DNA of 40,003 nucleotides, from the NCBI GenBank assembly GCA_014379925.1, contig JACMKY010000379.1, positions 1-40,003 on the forward strand, given 5' to 3'. The stretch comes from Cytophagales bacterium. Lineage in GTDB: Bacteria > Bacteroidota > Bacteroidia > Cytophagales > ES-bin-26. Shown here piece after piece: positions 8,233-17,484 of this stretch (positions are counted from its first letter, which is position 1; each line of letters begins with the position of its first letter). The position numbers and the translations under genes are program-made. Under the pieces are notes generated by a model. It saw only the letters and a list, made by a program, of their open reading frames with translations. It was not told where the DNA came from and did not search any database.

Positions 8233-8599
8233 GTGAAGAATCTTGTTTAATTGATTTACTCTTACTTATACCACATCCAACCAAAAAATGTTGCGTTATT
8301 AACGGACGTCGACTTTGAAAAATTCAATTATGACGATGGTAAGTTTCGCCGGTTTTTCCACAAACGTCCGCGTTAATTGGGCAAATATTGTGGATAACCT
8401 TGTGGATAACTGGTAGAACGGCTTCTTTGGGGCCTACTTATCCACACGTGCAAAAATCGGGGAAAATAAAAAAAAGAAAATATTTCATTCTGCTTCGCCA
8501 CCTTGTACAAAAAAAGTTGACTACCCGCAACGGCCTTTTTACACCAAACGAAATTTTATTCTGCTAAAAATTTTACCAAACCATCCATTTTCATTCAGC
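8233..8599. other. Intergenic region with a DnaA-box cluster and an A-rich tract
   Basis: A 367-bp gap between divergent genes, much richer in A+T than its neighbours. It holds three perfect DnaA boxes (TTATCCACA or its complement) at 8389-8397, 8401-8409 and 8438-8446, and a TTTTCCACA at 8354-8362 that fits the looser TTWTNCACA consensus. All lie within 93 bp. An almost pure purine, A-rich stretch (8462-8482) begins 15 bp after the last box, the kind of sequence that unwinds easily. It could be part of a replication origin, a DnaA-titrating site or a DnaA-controlled promoter for either flanking gene. Confidence 0.7.
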
Positions 8600-9958
8600 G
8601 TGAAACACTTTCTTACTTCCTTGCTCATCCACTTCGGAGCCCTGTCTTCCCTGGCCCAGCACGAGATTCCGGCGATTTTGCCCTTGCGCGACCGCGCCGT
8701 TTTGCAGGAACAGATTTTAGAAGAACGGCTGCGGACGCTGCTTCCCACCCTAATGCGTCGGCACGGCGTGGGTACGTGGGTATTGATTGCCCGCGAGTAC
8801 AACGAGGACCCCATTCTTGAAACGATGCTTCCTTCCACTTGGCTGGCAGCCCGTCGCCGCACGGTGCTGGTTGTGCACGACCGGGGTGAGCCGCAAGGGC
8901 TGGAGTGCTTGGCAGTGGCCCGGTACGACGTGGGCCAGCAGTTTAAGAGTGCCTGGCAACCGGAGGCCGAACCGGACCAGTGGAAGCGGTTGGTGAAGCT
9001 CATCGAAGAACGTCAGCCCGGAAAAATCGCCGTTAACGTATCGGGCCAATACGCCCACGCCGACGGACTTACCCATTCGGAATACGAAGCATTTATGAAG
9101 GCCCTGCCCTCCGAACTGCGCGCTTCGGTCGTGTCAGCCGAACCGCTGGCCGTGAGCTGGCTCGAGACCCGCACCCCCCGGGAGGTTGCCCTTTACGAAC
9201 CCATTTGCCGCATCGCCCACCAAATTATTGCCGAGGGATTTTCGGAAAAAGTAATTCAGCCCGGCACTACTACCACGGAAGACGTGGTCTGGTGGTACCG
9301 GGAAAAGATTGCCGCCTTAAAACTGGATACTTGGTTCCATCCCACCGTGGACGTGCAACGGCCAGACCCCGCTTCCCGGGAGGCCCAGCGCACTTTTGAT
9401 CGGAAACCCGCTCCCGATGTCATCCAGCCCGGCGATCTGGTTCACGTAGACTTCGGCATTACCTACCTGCGGCTCAACACCGACACGCAGGAATTGGCCT
9501 ACGTGCTCAAACCCGGCGAAACCGATGCCCCCGATTACCTGAAAAAAGCGCTGGCCGTGGGCAACCGGTTGCAGGACATCCTGACGAGCAATTTCAAGGC
9601 CGGCAGGTCAGGCAACCAGATTCTGGCTATGTCTTTGGCACAAGCCCGCAAGGAGGGCATTGCGGGGCAGATCTACACGCACCCGGTGGGATACCATGGG
9701 CACGCGGCCGGACCTGCCATTGGCATGTGGGATATGCAGGGCGGCGTGCCGGGCAACGGAGAGTATCTCCTCAACGAAAATACCGCGTACGCCATTGAAC
9801 TGAACGCCCGGGTTGCTCTTCCCGAGTGGAACAACCAGGAAGTGCGGATTATGCTGGAAGAACAGGGTATTTTTTCGAACGGACGGGTTCATTACGTTGA
9901 CGGCCGGCAGCGGACTTTGCTGGTCATTCCCCGTCAAGCCGGGCACCTGGGACGGTGA
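8600..9958 (+). CDS. Secreted M24 family metallopeptidase (Xaa-Pro aminopeptidase type)
   Basis: A 452-residue protein with a short signal peptide (about 1-19, ending SLAQ), so exported. The C-terminal half has the pita-bread peptidase fold: metal ligands Asp284 and Asp295 (VHVDFG ... TDTQ), a His in the GHAAG motif (about 368), Glu400 (YAIELN) and Glu420/421 (MLEEQG). It should remove N-terminal residues ahead of proline or act on related peptides in the periplasm; the exact substrate is unknown. The start is GTG at 8600, the only start in frame just before the signal peptide. It probably uses a promoter in the DnaA-box gap. It has no obvious operon partner; the next gene is convergent. Confidence 0.9.
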   Translation: MKHFLTSLLIHFGALSSLAQHEIPAILPLRDRAVLQEQILEERLRTLLPTLMRRHGVGTWVLIAREYNEDPILETMLPSTWLAARRRTVLVVHDRGEPQGLECLAVARYDVGQQFKSAWQPEAEPDQWKRLVKLIEERQPGKIAVNVSGQYAHADGLTHSEYEAFMKALPSELRASVVSAEPLAVSWLETRTPREVALYEPICRIAHQIIAEGFSEKVIQPGTTTTEDVVWWYREKIAALKLDTWFHPTVDVQRPDPASREAQRTFDRKPAPDVIQPGDLVHVDFGITYLRLNTDTQELAYVLKPGETDAPDYLKKALAVGNRLQDILTSNFKAGRSGNQILAMSLAQARKEGIAGQIYTHPVGYHGHAAGPAIGMWDMQGGVPGNGEYLLNENTAYAIELNARVALPEWNNQEVRIMLEEQGIFSNGRVHYVDGRQRTLLVIPRQAGHLGR

Positions 9959-10144
9959 AAAAGGAGAGGGATAGGCGGCACTAAATCAGCCGTGAATCAC
10001 GAGCAGCATCGTTGCACCGCAAAGATGTAAGTCGTGCGTAGTGCAAAGTATTGACATTCAATTAGCTAAGTAATCCGGAAGTGGTGATTGTTTCCGATTG
10101 CGTGCTTAAGTGGGTGATCCTTTTCTTCATTCAGAACGCATTGC

Positions 10145-11143
10145 TCATCCCTTTACCGGCCCGGTTACTTTTTCGTTCTTATTGGATTCTGATTTGATTT
10201 CCACCTTTCGTTCAAACCGTTTGATCTTGATGGCGTGCTCGGCAGGTTCGATCTCCTCCCCCCTTCGTTTCATAAACACGTAGGCGTATTCTGCTCCGAC
10301 AAAGAAGATCCAACACGAATAGTTGATCCATAAAATGATAATGATGATGGAGGCGGCGGCACCGTACGTGGAGGTAAAGTCACTCTGTCCGATGTACAAG
10401 CTGATGAGGTATTTACCCACCGAGAAGAGAATCGTGGTCAGGATCGAGGCCCGCCAGACGTTGCGCCACTTGATCTTTGCATCGGGCAGGAACTTGAAGA
10501 TAACCGCAAACAAGAGAACGAGTATGGCCGACGAAACCGCTAGCTCCAGTGTATTAAACAAAGCCAGGGAAGAATCACCCAAAATTCGTTGGATGTAATT
10601 ACTCAGTACGTTGATCAGGCTACTGACCACCAAAGAGATGATTAGAAAAAAGCCAATGCCCAGTACCATCGTGAAGGACAGTAGCCGATTAATTACCAAC
10701 CGTATGATGCCTTTGATGCCATTATTGGGATTGGGTTTTACCTTCCAGATGGCGTTCAAAGATTCCTGCAAAGCAGCAAACGTGACGGTGGCGGAAAAAA
10801 TCAGGGTTCCAATGCCAAGCAGCGTCGGAATGAGACCACTGCGATCCCGGTAGGCATTCTCCACCATGGTTTGGATGGCCTTGGCCCCGTCCGCACCGAT
10901 CAGGCCCCGGATCTGGTTGAACAATTCGCCGGTCACTGCCTCCCGACCAAAAAAGTAACCCGCCAGGCTGATGACGATGATCATCATGGGAGCCAGCGAA
11001 AAGATGGTATAATACGAGAGGGCGGCCGCCATCTGGGAACAATTGTCGTCAATCCATTCCTCAAACATCTCCTTGGTAAAGGACCAGGTGTTGACAAAAA
11101 ATCGCTTCATGGTTGCATCGAATTTTTGGCTCTCCGCAAACAT
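10145..11143 (-). CDS. YihY/BrkB family inner membrane protein
   Basis: A multi-pass membrane protein of the YihY/virulence factor BrkB family (PF03631), once mislabelled RNase BN. The family signature DDNCSQMAAALSYYTIFSLAP comes early, followed by about six hydrophobic segments, the last being IIIIILWINYSCWIFFVGAEYAYVF. The tail after it is charged and K/E-rich (RRGEEIEPAE to the end), cytosolic by the usual rule. Function is unproven in any bacterium; transport or envelope roles have been suggested. The start is uncertain: ATG 11143 (332 residues) is given here, with TTG 11182 upstream and ATG 11110 downstream as alternatives. The last lies right before the conserved KRFFVNTW. Confidence 0.88.
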   Translation of the reverse strand: MFAESQKFDATMKRFFVNTWSFTKEMFEEWIDDNCSQMAAALSYYTIFSLAPMMIIVISLAGYFFGREAVTGELFNQIRGLIGADGAKAIQTMVENAYRDRSGLIPTLLGIGTLIFSATVTFAALQESLNAIWKVKPNPNNGIKGIIRLVINRLLSFTMVLGIGFFLIISLVVSSLINVLSNYIQRILGDSSLALFNTLELAVSSAILVLLFAVIFKFLPDAKIKWRNVWRASILTTILFSVGKYLISLYIGQSDFTSTYGAAASIIIIILWINYSCWIFFVGAEYAYVFMKRRGEEIEPAEHAIKIKRFERKVEIKSESNKNEKVTGPVKG

Positions 11144-11301
11144 ACGCAGGTTTTTCGAGGGGGGTTCTTCTTTTTTACGCAATCAATTGACCGAAAGAGC
11201 ATTAACAATAAGAGTCAGTCAACTTAGCGCGGGCGTCAACATCATCCGCAGGAATGATCCGTCAAAAAGCAAGGGGCCGCCCGACGAAGCGTTCCCAAAA
11301 G

Positions 11302-11335
11302 GGAAAGCCTTCGGAAGTACTTCCGAAGGCTTTCC
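11302..11335. terminator. Perfect 34-bp palindrome, terminator of the acyl-CoA dehydrogenase gene
   Basis: GGAAAGCCTTCGGAAGT is followed at once by its exact reverse complement, giving a 17-bp stem with no spacer. It starts 19 bp after the acyl-CoA dehydrogenase stop (minus strand). On that strand the stem is followed by C then four T, so it fits an intrinsic terminator with a short U-tract. Confidence 0.8.
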
Positions 11336-11353
11336 TAACCGGTAAAAAAGATG

Positions 11354-13150
11354 CTAGAACGGGTAGCGGTTCTTGGCGATGGCGTGGTCGGCTATCCGGC
11401 GACGCATCTCCTTCAGGTTGAGCGGAGCGATTTTGGTAAACCGCTTCAGCCCCATCAGCATCCCACGCAGCTCATCACCTTCGGCAAAGGAAGTAACGGC
11501 GGCCTTACCCGCCTGGTTGATTTTCTCTACGGCTTCGTGCAAATAAACCAGCGCCATGTCCTTGTGCAAGGCCGTCGCTGCTTCACCCCGGAGACCGATC
11601 AGCTTTTCCGTCCGCAAAAGGGTGGATTCCGCCACGTAGACCTCGATCAGCATATCGGCCAGGTTCAGCATAATTTCCTGCTCCCGCTCGAAGGCCGGGC
11701 CGAATTTCTGCAACGCCGCGCCGGCCGTCATCAACAAGGCTTTCTTCAGGTTTTTCAGCACTTTCTTCTCTTCCACGAACATTCCTTCCGGCTCTTCGGC
11801 GGCCAAATCCGGGATGGACATGATTTCTTTGGCCACTGCCATCGCGGGTCCCATGATGTTGAGCTCGCCCTTCATCGCCCGCTTGACAATCGTTCCGACG
11901 GCCAGCATCCGGTTGATTTCGTTGGTTCCCTCGAAAATGCGGTTGATCCGGGCGTCCCGGTAGGCGCGGTCCATGGGGGCGTCGGCGGAGTAGCCCATGC
12001 CGCCGTAGATCTGCACGCCTTCGTCGACCACGTACGAGAGCGCTTCCGAACCGTGTACCTTCATCAGGGCGCATTCGATGGCAAATTGTTCCACCCCTTT
12101 CAGTTTGGCTTCGGCCTCGGGCATTCCCGCTTCAATCAGGTCTTCAATGGCATCCTCAATGTTCTGACCTGCCCGGTAGGAAGCGGATTCAGTGGCGTAG
12201 GTCTTCATGATCTGCGTGGCCAGTTTGTGTTTGATGGCACCGAAGCTGGCAATGGAAACCCCGAATTGCTTGCGCTCATTGGCGTAGTTCACGGCGTGGT
12301 TGATGGTTTGCTTGGAAGCACCAATGCCCGCCGCGGCCAGTTTGATCCGACCGATGTTGAGAATATTGACGGCAATCTTGAAGCCGTTTTCCCGGTTGGA
12401 AAGCAGGTTTTCGACTGGCACGAGGCAGTCGTTGAAGAAAACCTGGCGGGTAGAGGAACCCTTGATCCCCATCTTTTTCTCCTCCTCGTTCATTGTGATG
12501 CCCCCGTGCCCTCTTTCCACGATGAACGCCGTCAGGTTTTTGTCGTTGTCGATCTTGGCGAACACAATGAACAAATCGGCGAACCCTCCGTTGGTAATCC
12601 ACATCTTCTGACCCGTGAGGGAGTAATGCTGGCCGTCGGCAGTCAACGTGGCCCTGGTTTTGGCCGCGTTGGCGTCGGAACCGGAATCGGGTTCGGTGAG
12701 GCAATACGCAGCTTTCCATTCGCCGGTCGCTAGTTTGGGCAGGTACCTGGCTTTTTGTTCCTCGTTGCCGTAGTAGAGGATGGGTAGCGTGCCGATGCCG
12801 GTGTGCGCCGAAAGGGCCACCGCAAACGAACAACCCGGACCCGTTACGTCGGCCACCAGCATCGACGTGTTGAAGTTCATCCCGAATCCGCCGTATTGCT
12901 CCGGGATGGACGTGCCCAGCAGGCCTAACTCACCGGCCTTGTCCATCAACGATACCATCAGGTCATTGGTCTTGGCTTGATCGATCTCATCCAACCGGGG
13001 GTAGATTTCCCTTTCCAGAAATTCCCGGCACGTATTGGCAACCATTCGCTGCTCTTCAGTAAATTCCTCCGGTATGAACACCTGGGCGGCTTCCGTTTCC
13101 TTGATGAGGAATTCGCCTCCCTTGATGGATTTCCTTTCGATCGTTTGCAT
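11354..13150 (-). CDS. Acyl-CoA dehydrogenase (fatty-acid beta-oxidation)
   Basis: A 598-residue flavoenzyme that makes the first oxidation in beta-oxidation, acyl-CoA to trans-2-enoyl-CoA. The N-terminal helical domain (EEQRMVANTCREFL), the mid-domain YCLTEPDSGSDA and WITNGGFAD motifs, and the C-terminal domain are present. Glu407 in FEGTNEI is at the position of the catalytic base. At about 600 residues it is the long type with an extra C-terminal helical domain, like very-long-chain enzymes, which suggests long-chain substrates and membrane association. ATG 13150 begins the conserved protein; the frame is open further up but without a good start. The thiolase gene lies 123 bp upstream on the same strand. 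Confidence 0.93.
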   Translation of the reverse strand: MQTIERKSIKGGEFLIKETEAAQVFIPEEFTEEQRMVANTCREFLEREIYPRLDEIDQAKTNDLMVSLMDKAGELGLLGTSIPEQYGGFGMNFNTSMLVADVTGPGCSFAVALSAHTGIGTLPILYYGNEEQKARYLPKLATGEWKAAYCLTEPDSGSDANAAKTRATLTADGQHYSLTGQKMWITNGGFADLFIVFAKIDNDKNLTAFIVERGHGGITMNEEEKKMGIKGSSTRQVFFNDCLVPVENLLSNRENGFKIAVNILNIGRIKLAAAGIGASKQTINHAVNYANERKQFGVSIASFGAIKHKLATQIMKTYATESASYRAGQNIEDAIEDLIEAGMPEAEAKLKGVEQFAIECALMKVHGSEALSYVVDEGVQIYGGMGYSADAPMDRAYRDARINRIFEGTNEINRMLAVGTIVKRAMKGELNIMGPAMAVAKEIMSIPDLAAEEPEGMFVEEKKVLKNLKKALLMTAGAALQKFGPAFEREQEIMLNLADMLIEVYVAESTLLRTEKLIGLRGEAATALHKDMALVYLHEAVEKINQAGKAAVTSFAEGDELRGMLMGLKRFTKIAPLNLKEMRRRIADHAIAKNRYPF

Positions 13151-13273
13151 AGTTGAAAAAGAGTTGGGTGAAGAATGCTTTTTGGTTTGTTGATCTAAAT
13201 ACCCGGCAAGCTCCGTTGGGTAAGTGAATAAACCGCTCAATCGAATTAAATCAGGTGAGGGCGAGTCAAACCC

Positions 13274-14449
13274 TCAGTTCAGCAATTCGTAGATTCCGGC
13301 CACGCCCTGGCCACCGCCCACGCAGGCCGATACCATTCCGTACTTCTGGTTCCGGCGCCGCATTTCGTTGAAAAGTTGAATGGACAGTTTGGCGCCGGAG
13401 CATCCCAGCGGATGGCCCAAGGCAATCGCCCCGCCGTTCGGATTGATCTTCTCGCGGTCCAGGCCCAATTCCTTGATCACGGCCAGCGATTGAGCGGCAA
13501 ACGCTTCGTTGAGCTCGATCTGCTCAATGTCGTTCTGCTTGAGGCCGGCTTTTTTCAGCGCAATCGGAATGGCCGCTACCGGCCCGATGCCCATGATGCT
13601 CGGCTCCACGCCGACGGAAGCGTAGGTAATCATCCGCGCGATGGGTTTGAGATTCAACTCGTTGACCAGTTGCTCGGACATGACCATCACGAAGGCCGCT
13701 CCGTCCGAAGTTTGGGAGGAATTCCCGGCCGTTACCGAACCGCCGTTCGCAAATACGGGCTTTAGCTTGGCAAGGGCGTCCAACGAGGTATCCGCGCGCG
13801 GGCCTTCGTCGGTGTCCACGGTGTATTCGCGGGTTCGTTTCTTCATGTTTTCGTCCAGGTAGGTTTCCTTCACCTTTACCGGGACGATTTCCTCCCTGAA
13901 TTTTCCTTCCTTGATTGCCTTGATCGCTTTCTGGTGGGACTGGTAAGAGAATTCATCCTGTTCCTGGCGGCCAATGTGGTATCTCTCCGCCACCTGTTCC
14001 GCCGTCAAGCCCATGCCGATGTAGTAATCGGGGTGCTGTTGGGCAATCTCGAAATTCAGGGCGGTTTTGTAGCCCATCACTGGTACCAGCGACATGGATT
14101 CGGTTCCGCCGGCGATGATGCAATCGGCCAGGCCGGCGTGGATTTTCGCGGAGGCGATGGCAATGGCTTCCACCCCCGATCCGCAGTAGCGGTTGATGGT
14201 GAAGCCGGGCACGTTTTGCGGCAGTGAAAGCAAAGCCACGTAGCGGCCGATCTGCATGCCTTGTTCGGCCTCGGGCACGGCGTTTCCCACGATGAGGTCG
14301 TCCACGCGGGCGGGGTCCAGTTGGGGCACGGAAGCGACCAGTTGCCTGACCACCTCCGCGGCCAGGTCATCGGGGCGGGTAAACCGGAAACCACCGCGGC
14401 CCGCTTTTCCCACGGCGGTCCGGTATCCGGCAACAATGTATGCGTCCAT
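13274..14449 (-). CDS. Acetyl-CoA C-acyltransferase (3-ketoacyl-CoA thiolase)
   Basis: A 391-residue thiolase that performs the last step of beta-oxidation, cleaving 3-ketoacyl-CoA with CoA to release acetyl-CoA. The three catalytic residues are visible: Cys89 in NRYCGSG, His346 in GHPLG and Cys376 in SACVGGGQG. Length and motifs are those of the degradative FadA/FadI type. ATG 14449 is chosen over an in-frame TTG at 14470 because MDAYIVAGYRT is the usual N-terminus. It follows the hydroxyacyl-CoA dehydrogenase gene by 24 bp and is clearly in one transcript with it. The two proteins probably form a trifunctional-type complex. Confidence 0.94.
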   Translation of the reverse strand: MDAYIVAGYRTAVGKAGRGGFRFTRPDDLAAEVVRQLVASVPQLDPARVDDLIVGNAVPEAEQGMQIGRYVALLSLPQNVPGFTINRYCGSGVEAIAIASAKIHAGLADCIIAGGTESMSLVPVMGYKTALNFEIAQQHPDYYIGMGLTAEQVAERYHIGRQEQDEFSYQSHQKAIKAIKEGKFREEIVPVKVKETYLDENMKKRTREYTVDTDEGPRADTSLDALAKLKPVFANGGSVTAGNSSQTSDGAAFVMVMSEQLVNELNLKPIARMITYASVGVEPSIMGIGPVAAIPIALKKAGLKQNDIEQIELNEAFAAQSLAVIKELGLDREKINPNGGAIALGHPLGCSGAKLSIQLFNEMRRRNQKYGMVSACVGGGQGVAGIYELLN

Positions 14450-14473
14450 AGGGGTTGGTTTTTGGATCAATCA

Positions 14474-16933
14474 CTAGTTTCTGAGCGGTTTTCCCCCGGT
14501 CAGCAGGCTCTGGATGCGCTCCAGCGTCTTCTTCTCCCCCGCCAGGGACAAGAAAGCTTCCCGTTCCAAGTCCAGCAAATACTGTTCCGTCACCAGGGTA
14601 GGATAAGAGAGGTCTCCCCCGCAGATGACGTAAGCCAGCTTGTCGGCGATCTTCACGTCGTGGTCGGAAATGTAGCGGCCCATCTTCATCGCCGTGATGC
14701 CCGCCTTGAAGAGGGCAATGCCCGCCTTGCCCTGCACCTTGATGTCCGTGCGTTGCTTGGGCTGGCTGTAACCCATCTCCGCCAGTTCAATGACCGCTTC
14801 CTTGGCGTCTGCGATGAGTCGGGCGCGATTTAAAACGATCCGGTCACCCCGACGCAGGTAATTCATCTCGAGTGCTTCCTGGGCCGAGGTAGAGACCTTG
14901 GCCGAGGCAATGTTCATGAAAGCATTCTGCAAAACGTTCAACTCCGGATCGCCGGGTTTGTAGAGATCGGAGCACCGCAGGGCCATTTCCTTGGTACCGC
15001 CTCCCGCCGGAATTATGCCTACGCCCACCTCTACCAATCCCATATAGGTTTCAGCGGCGGCCACTACCCGGTCCGCGTGCAGGTTGATCTCGCAACCTCC
15101 CCCCAGCGACAGGCTGTGCGGCGCCGTTACGACCGGAATGGCGGAATACCGTACGCGCATCATGGTGTGCTGGAATTGGCGGATCATCATCTCAACCTCG
15201 TCGAATTCCTGCTCGATGGCGTACATGAACAACATCGCCAGGTTGGCCCCCGCCGAAAATGCTTCGGTGCTGTCGTTTCCGATGACCAGTCCCCGGAAAT
15301 CTTTTTCGGCCAATGCAATGGCTTTGTTGACTCCTTCGATCAACTCCGCCCCCATCGTGTTCATCTTGGTGTGGAACGCCAGGTTCAGAACGCCGTCGCC
15401 CAGATCGAAGACCGTCGCCCCCGCGTTTTTCCAAACCACCTTGGTGGCCCGCAGGTTGTCCAGGATAAGGAATTCCTCCGTACCCGGAATCGGCCGGTAC
15501 GACCGGGAGGGAACGTCGTAATAGGTTCGTTTTCCCCCTTCCACCCGGTAAAAGCTTTCCTGGCCGTTGGCCAGCATCTCATAAACCCAGTCGGCGGGCT
15601 TTTTGCCTTCGGCTTCCATTGTTTTCACCGTCTCCCGGACCCCCAGGGCATCCCAGGTTTCGAACGGGCCGATTTCCCAGCCGAAACCGGCGGATACGGC
15701 CGCGTCAATTCGATAAAGCTCGTCGGCGATCTCGGGAATGCGGTGGCTTACGTACTGAAAACCGTCCAGGAAGGTCCGGCGGTAAAATTCACCCGCCTGG
15801 TCTTTCCCGGCCAGCAGCACCTTCAGGCGATCTTTCAGGTTCTCAATGTTTTTGGTGGCTTCCAGGGTCGCAAACTTCACCTTTTCAGAAGGCTTGTATT
15901 CGAACGTTTTCAAATCCAGCGCCAGGATTTGCTTGCCGCCGTTTTCATCGCGCACGGCCTTGTAGAAACCCTGGCCCGTCTTGTCGCCGTACCACTTGCG
16001 CTCCTGCATCTTCTGAACGATGCCCGCCAGTTGGAAATCCCCGCGCGATTCGTCGGGGGCCAAGCCCGCACGGAGGTTATTGGCCACGTTGATGGTTGTG
16101 TCCAGGCCCACTACGTCGGAGAGGCGGAAAGTGCCGGATTTGGGGCGACCGATGACCGGGCCGGTGAGCTTATCCACTTCCTCGACAGTCAGGCCCATTT
16201 CCTCCACCACTTGCATTGTTTTCAGCAACGAGTACACGCCCACGCGGTTAGCAATGAACGCGGGCGTGTCTTTGCACAACACGGTGGTTTTGCCCAGGTA
16301 CAGATCGCCGTAGTGCAGCAGAAATGCCACCACCGCCGGGTCAGTTTGGGGAGTTGGGATGATCTCGAGCAACTTCAGGTAACGCGGCGGATTAAAAAAG
16401 TGCGCACCGCAGAAGTGCCGCGCGAAATCCTCACCCCGTCCTTCCGCCATCAGGTGGATCGGAATGCCGGACGTATTAGAAGTAATCAGGGTACCCGGCT
16501 TTCGGAACTGTTCGACCCGCTCGTAAAGACGCTGCTTGATTGCCAGGTTTTCCACAACCACTTCAACAATCCAATCGCAGTCCCCGATGTCTTTCAGGTT
16601 GTCATCGAAATTACCCAAGCTAACGCGGTTCGCAAAGTTCTTGCTGTACAATGGGGCCGGGTTGGCCTTGAGCGTATTTTGGAACGCCTCGTTCACTATC
16701 CGGTTTCGGACGGCTTTGCTCTCCAGCGTCAAACCCTTGGCTTTTTCCGCGTCGTTGGGTTCTATGGGCACGAGATCGAGCAGCAATACATCCACCCCGA
16801 TGTTGGCGAAATGACAGGCAATGCGCGAACCCATAATGCCCGAACCCAGCACGGCCACCCGACGAATGTTCCGCTTGGGAAACGCGGTCTTGCGTGGGGT
16901 ACTTACTTCCTTCTCCAGCGTGGTTGGTTCCAT
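14474..16933 (-). CDS. 3-hydroxyacyl-CoA dehydrogenase / enoyl-CoA hydratase fusion
   Basis: An 819-residue two-enzyme protein for the middle steps of beta-oxidation: hydration of enoyl-CoA and NAD-dependent oxidation of 3-hydroxyacyl-CoA. The dehydrogenase is N-terminal, with Rossmann motif GSGIMG (30-35), the SNTSGIPI block, and AHFFNPPRYLKLLEIIP. The crotonase-type hydratase is C-terminal (about 500-720), with SLGGGCEINLHAD forming the oxyanion hole and VEVGVGIIPAGGG after it. This order (dehydrogenase first) is that of FadN-type proteins, the reverse of E. coli FadB. ATG 16933 is used; a TTG at 16942 would add three residues. It sits between marR (35 bp upstream) and the thiolase. Confidence 0.93.
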   Translation of the reverse strand: MEPTTLEKEVSTPRKTAFPKRNIRRVAVLGSGIMGSRIACHFANIGVDVLLLDLVPIEPNDAEKAKGLTLESKAVRNRIVNEAFQNTLKANPAPLYSKNFANRVSLGNFDDNLKDIGDCDWIVEVVVENLAIKQRLYERVEQFRKPGTLITSNTSGIPIHLMAEGRGEDFARHFCGAHFFNPPRYLKLLEIIPTPQTDPAVVAFLLHYGDLYLGKTTVLCKDTPAFIANRVGVYSLLKTMQVVEEMGLTVEEVDKLTGPVIGRPKSGTFRLSDVVGLDTTINVANNLRAGLAPDESRGDFQLAGIVQKMQERKWYGDKTGQGFYKAVRDENGGKQILALDLKTFEYKPSEKVKFATLEATKNIENLKDRLKVLLAGKDQAGEFYRRTFLDGFQYVSHRIPEIADELYRIDAAVSAGFGWEIGPFETWDALGVRETVKTMEAEGKKPADWVYEMLANGQESFYRVEGGKRTYYDVPSRSYRPIPGTEEFLILDNLRATKVVWKNAGATVFDLGDGVLNLAFHTKMNTMGAELIEGVNKAIALAEKDFRGLVIGNDSTEAFSAGANLAMLFMYAIEQEFDEVEMMIRQFQHTMMRVRYSAIPVVTAPHSLSLGGGCEINLHADRVVAAAETYMGLVEVGVGIIPAGGGTKEMALRCSDLYKPGDPELNVLQNAFMNIASAKVSTSAQEALEMNYLRRGDRIVLNRARLIADAKEAVIELAEMGYSQPKQRTDIKVQGKAGIALFKAGITAMKMGRYISDHDVKIADKLAYVICGGDLSYPTLVTEQYLLDLEREAFLSLAGEKKTLERIQSLLTGGKPLRN

Positions 16934-16968
16934 GAGTGACAAGGTTGATTGGAGTAATTAATGTTCGT

Positions 16969-17439
16969 TTACCCTACGGCGTTGTTTTCTTCCAACGTTA
17001 ATCTCTCTTCCACGACCAGACTCTCTACCACCCGGTTTATGTCCCCAATCACCTCGAAGAACACCGTCAGCTTCTCGATGGAAATATGCTGCAGCACTTG
17101 TTGATTGAACTCAATCACGGTCCGCCGGGCTATCTCGCGCTGGAACCTTCCTTTGTCCGTCAGGTGGATATTGACGAACCGTTTGTCGTGTTCACTTCCG
17201 GATCGGTTGATCCAGCCTTTTTCCTCCAGACTCTTCAGCATTCGGGTCAGGCTGCGGGGTTCAAGCCCCAGCGTAGGGGCGATTTTAGTGGCGGGCGTGC
17301 CTTTTTCCAAGTCAATGTTGAGCAATACGTAGCCAATCGACATCGTCATATCGTGCTTTGCCGCCTTGGCGTTGTACATCCGGGAAATTGCCAGCCAGCC
17401 GGACTTGAGGTGGAAATCGACGGTTTGGTGCGCTTTCAA
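16969..17439 (-). CDS. MarR family transcriptional regulator of the beta-oxidation cluster
   Basis: A 156-residue winged-helix protein. The DNA-reading part is TPATKIAPTLGLEPRSLTRMLKSLEEKGWI, split by a turn, followed by the wing (SGSEHDKRFVNIHLTDKG). This is the MarR fold, and proteins of this kind are commonly found beside fatty-acid degradation genes in Bacteroidota. By position it should control the genes below it, probably sensing acyl-CoA; that is inference. Start choice: an ATG at 17493 gives a longer frame, but a perfect -7 promoter element (17459-17466) lies inside that extension. TTG 17439 begins the sequence KAHQTVDFHL, which fits the usual N-terminus, so I use it. That gives a leader of about 15 bases. 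Confidence 0.87.
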   Translation of the reverse strand: MKAHQTVDFHLKSGWLAISRMYNAKAAKHDMTMSIGYVLLNIDLEKGTPATKIAPTLGLEPRSLTRMLKSLEEKGWINRSGSEHDKRFVNIHLTDKGRFQREIARRTVIEFNQQVLQHISIEKLTVFFEVIGDINRVVESLVVEERLTLEENNAVG

Positions 17440-17458
17440 TGAAGTTTTTTTAGTGAAC

Positions 17459-17484
17459 CAAAGATACGACGTAGTAGTATGCAA
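17459..17484 (-). promoter_or_regulatory. Probable marR/beta-oxidation operon promoter
   Basis: On the minus strand TATCTTTG (17466-17459) matches the Bacteroidota -7 consensus TAnnTTTG exactly. A TTG at 17484-17482 stands 15 bp further up as a possible -33 element, somewhat closer than usual. Transcription would begin near 17453, just ahead of the TTG start at 17439. Confidence 0.55.

Noticed and set aside
9959..10144. Searched by eye for a tRNA or small RNA between the M24 peptidase and YihY genes
   Set aside because: No cloverleaf, CCA end or strong hairpin found.
11351..12733. A 460-codon open frame opposite the acyl-CoA dehydrogenase gene
   Set aside because: Same reason: an antisense shadow of a clear enzyme gene.
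15077..16939. A 620-codon open frame opposite the hydroxyacyl-CoA dehydrogenase/hydratase gene
   Set aside because: The opposite strand has full-length family motifs for two enzymes; this frame has none.
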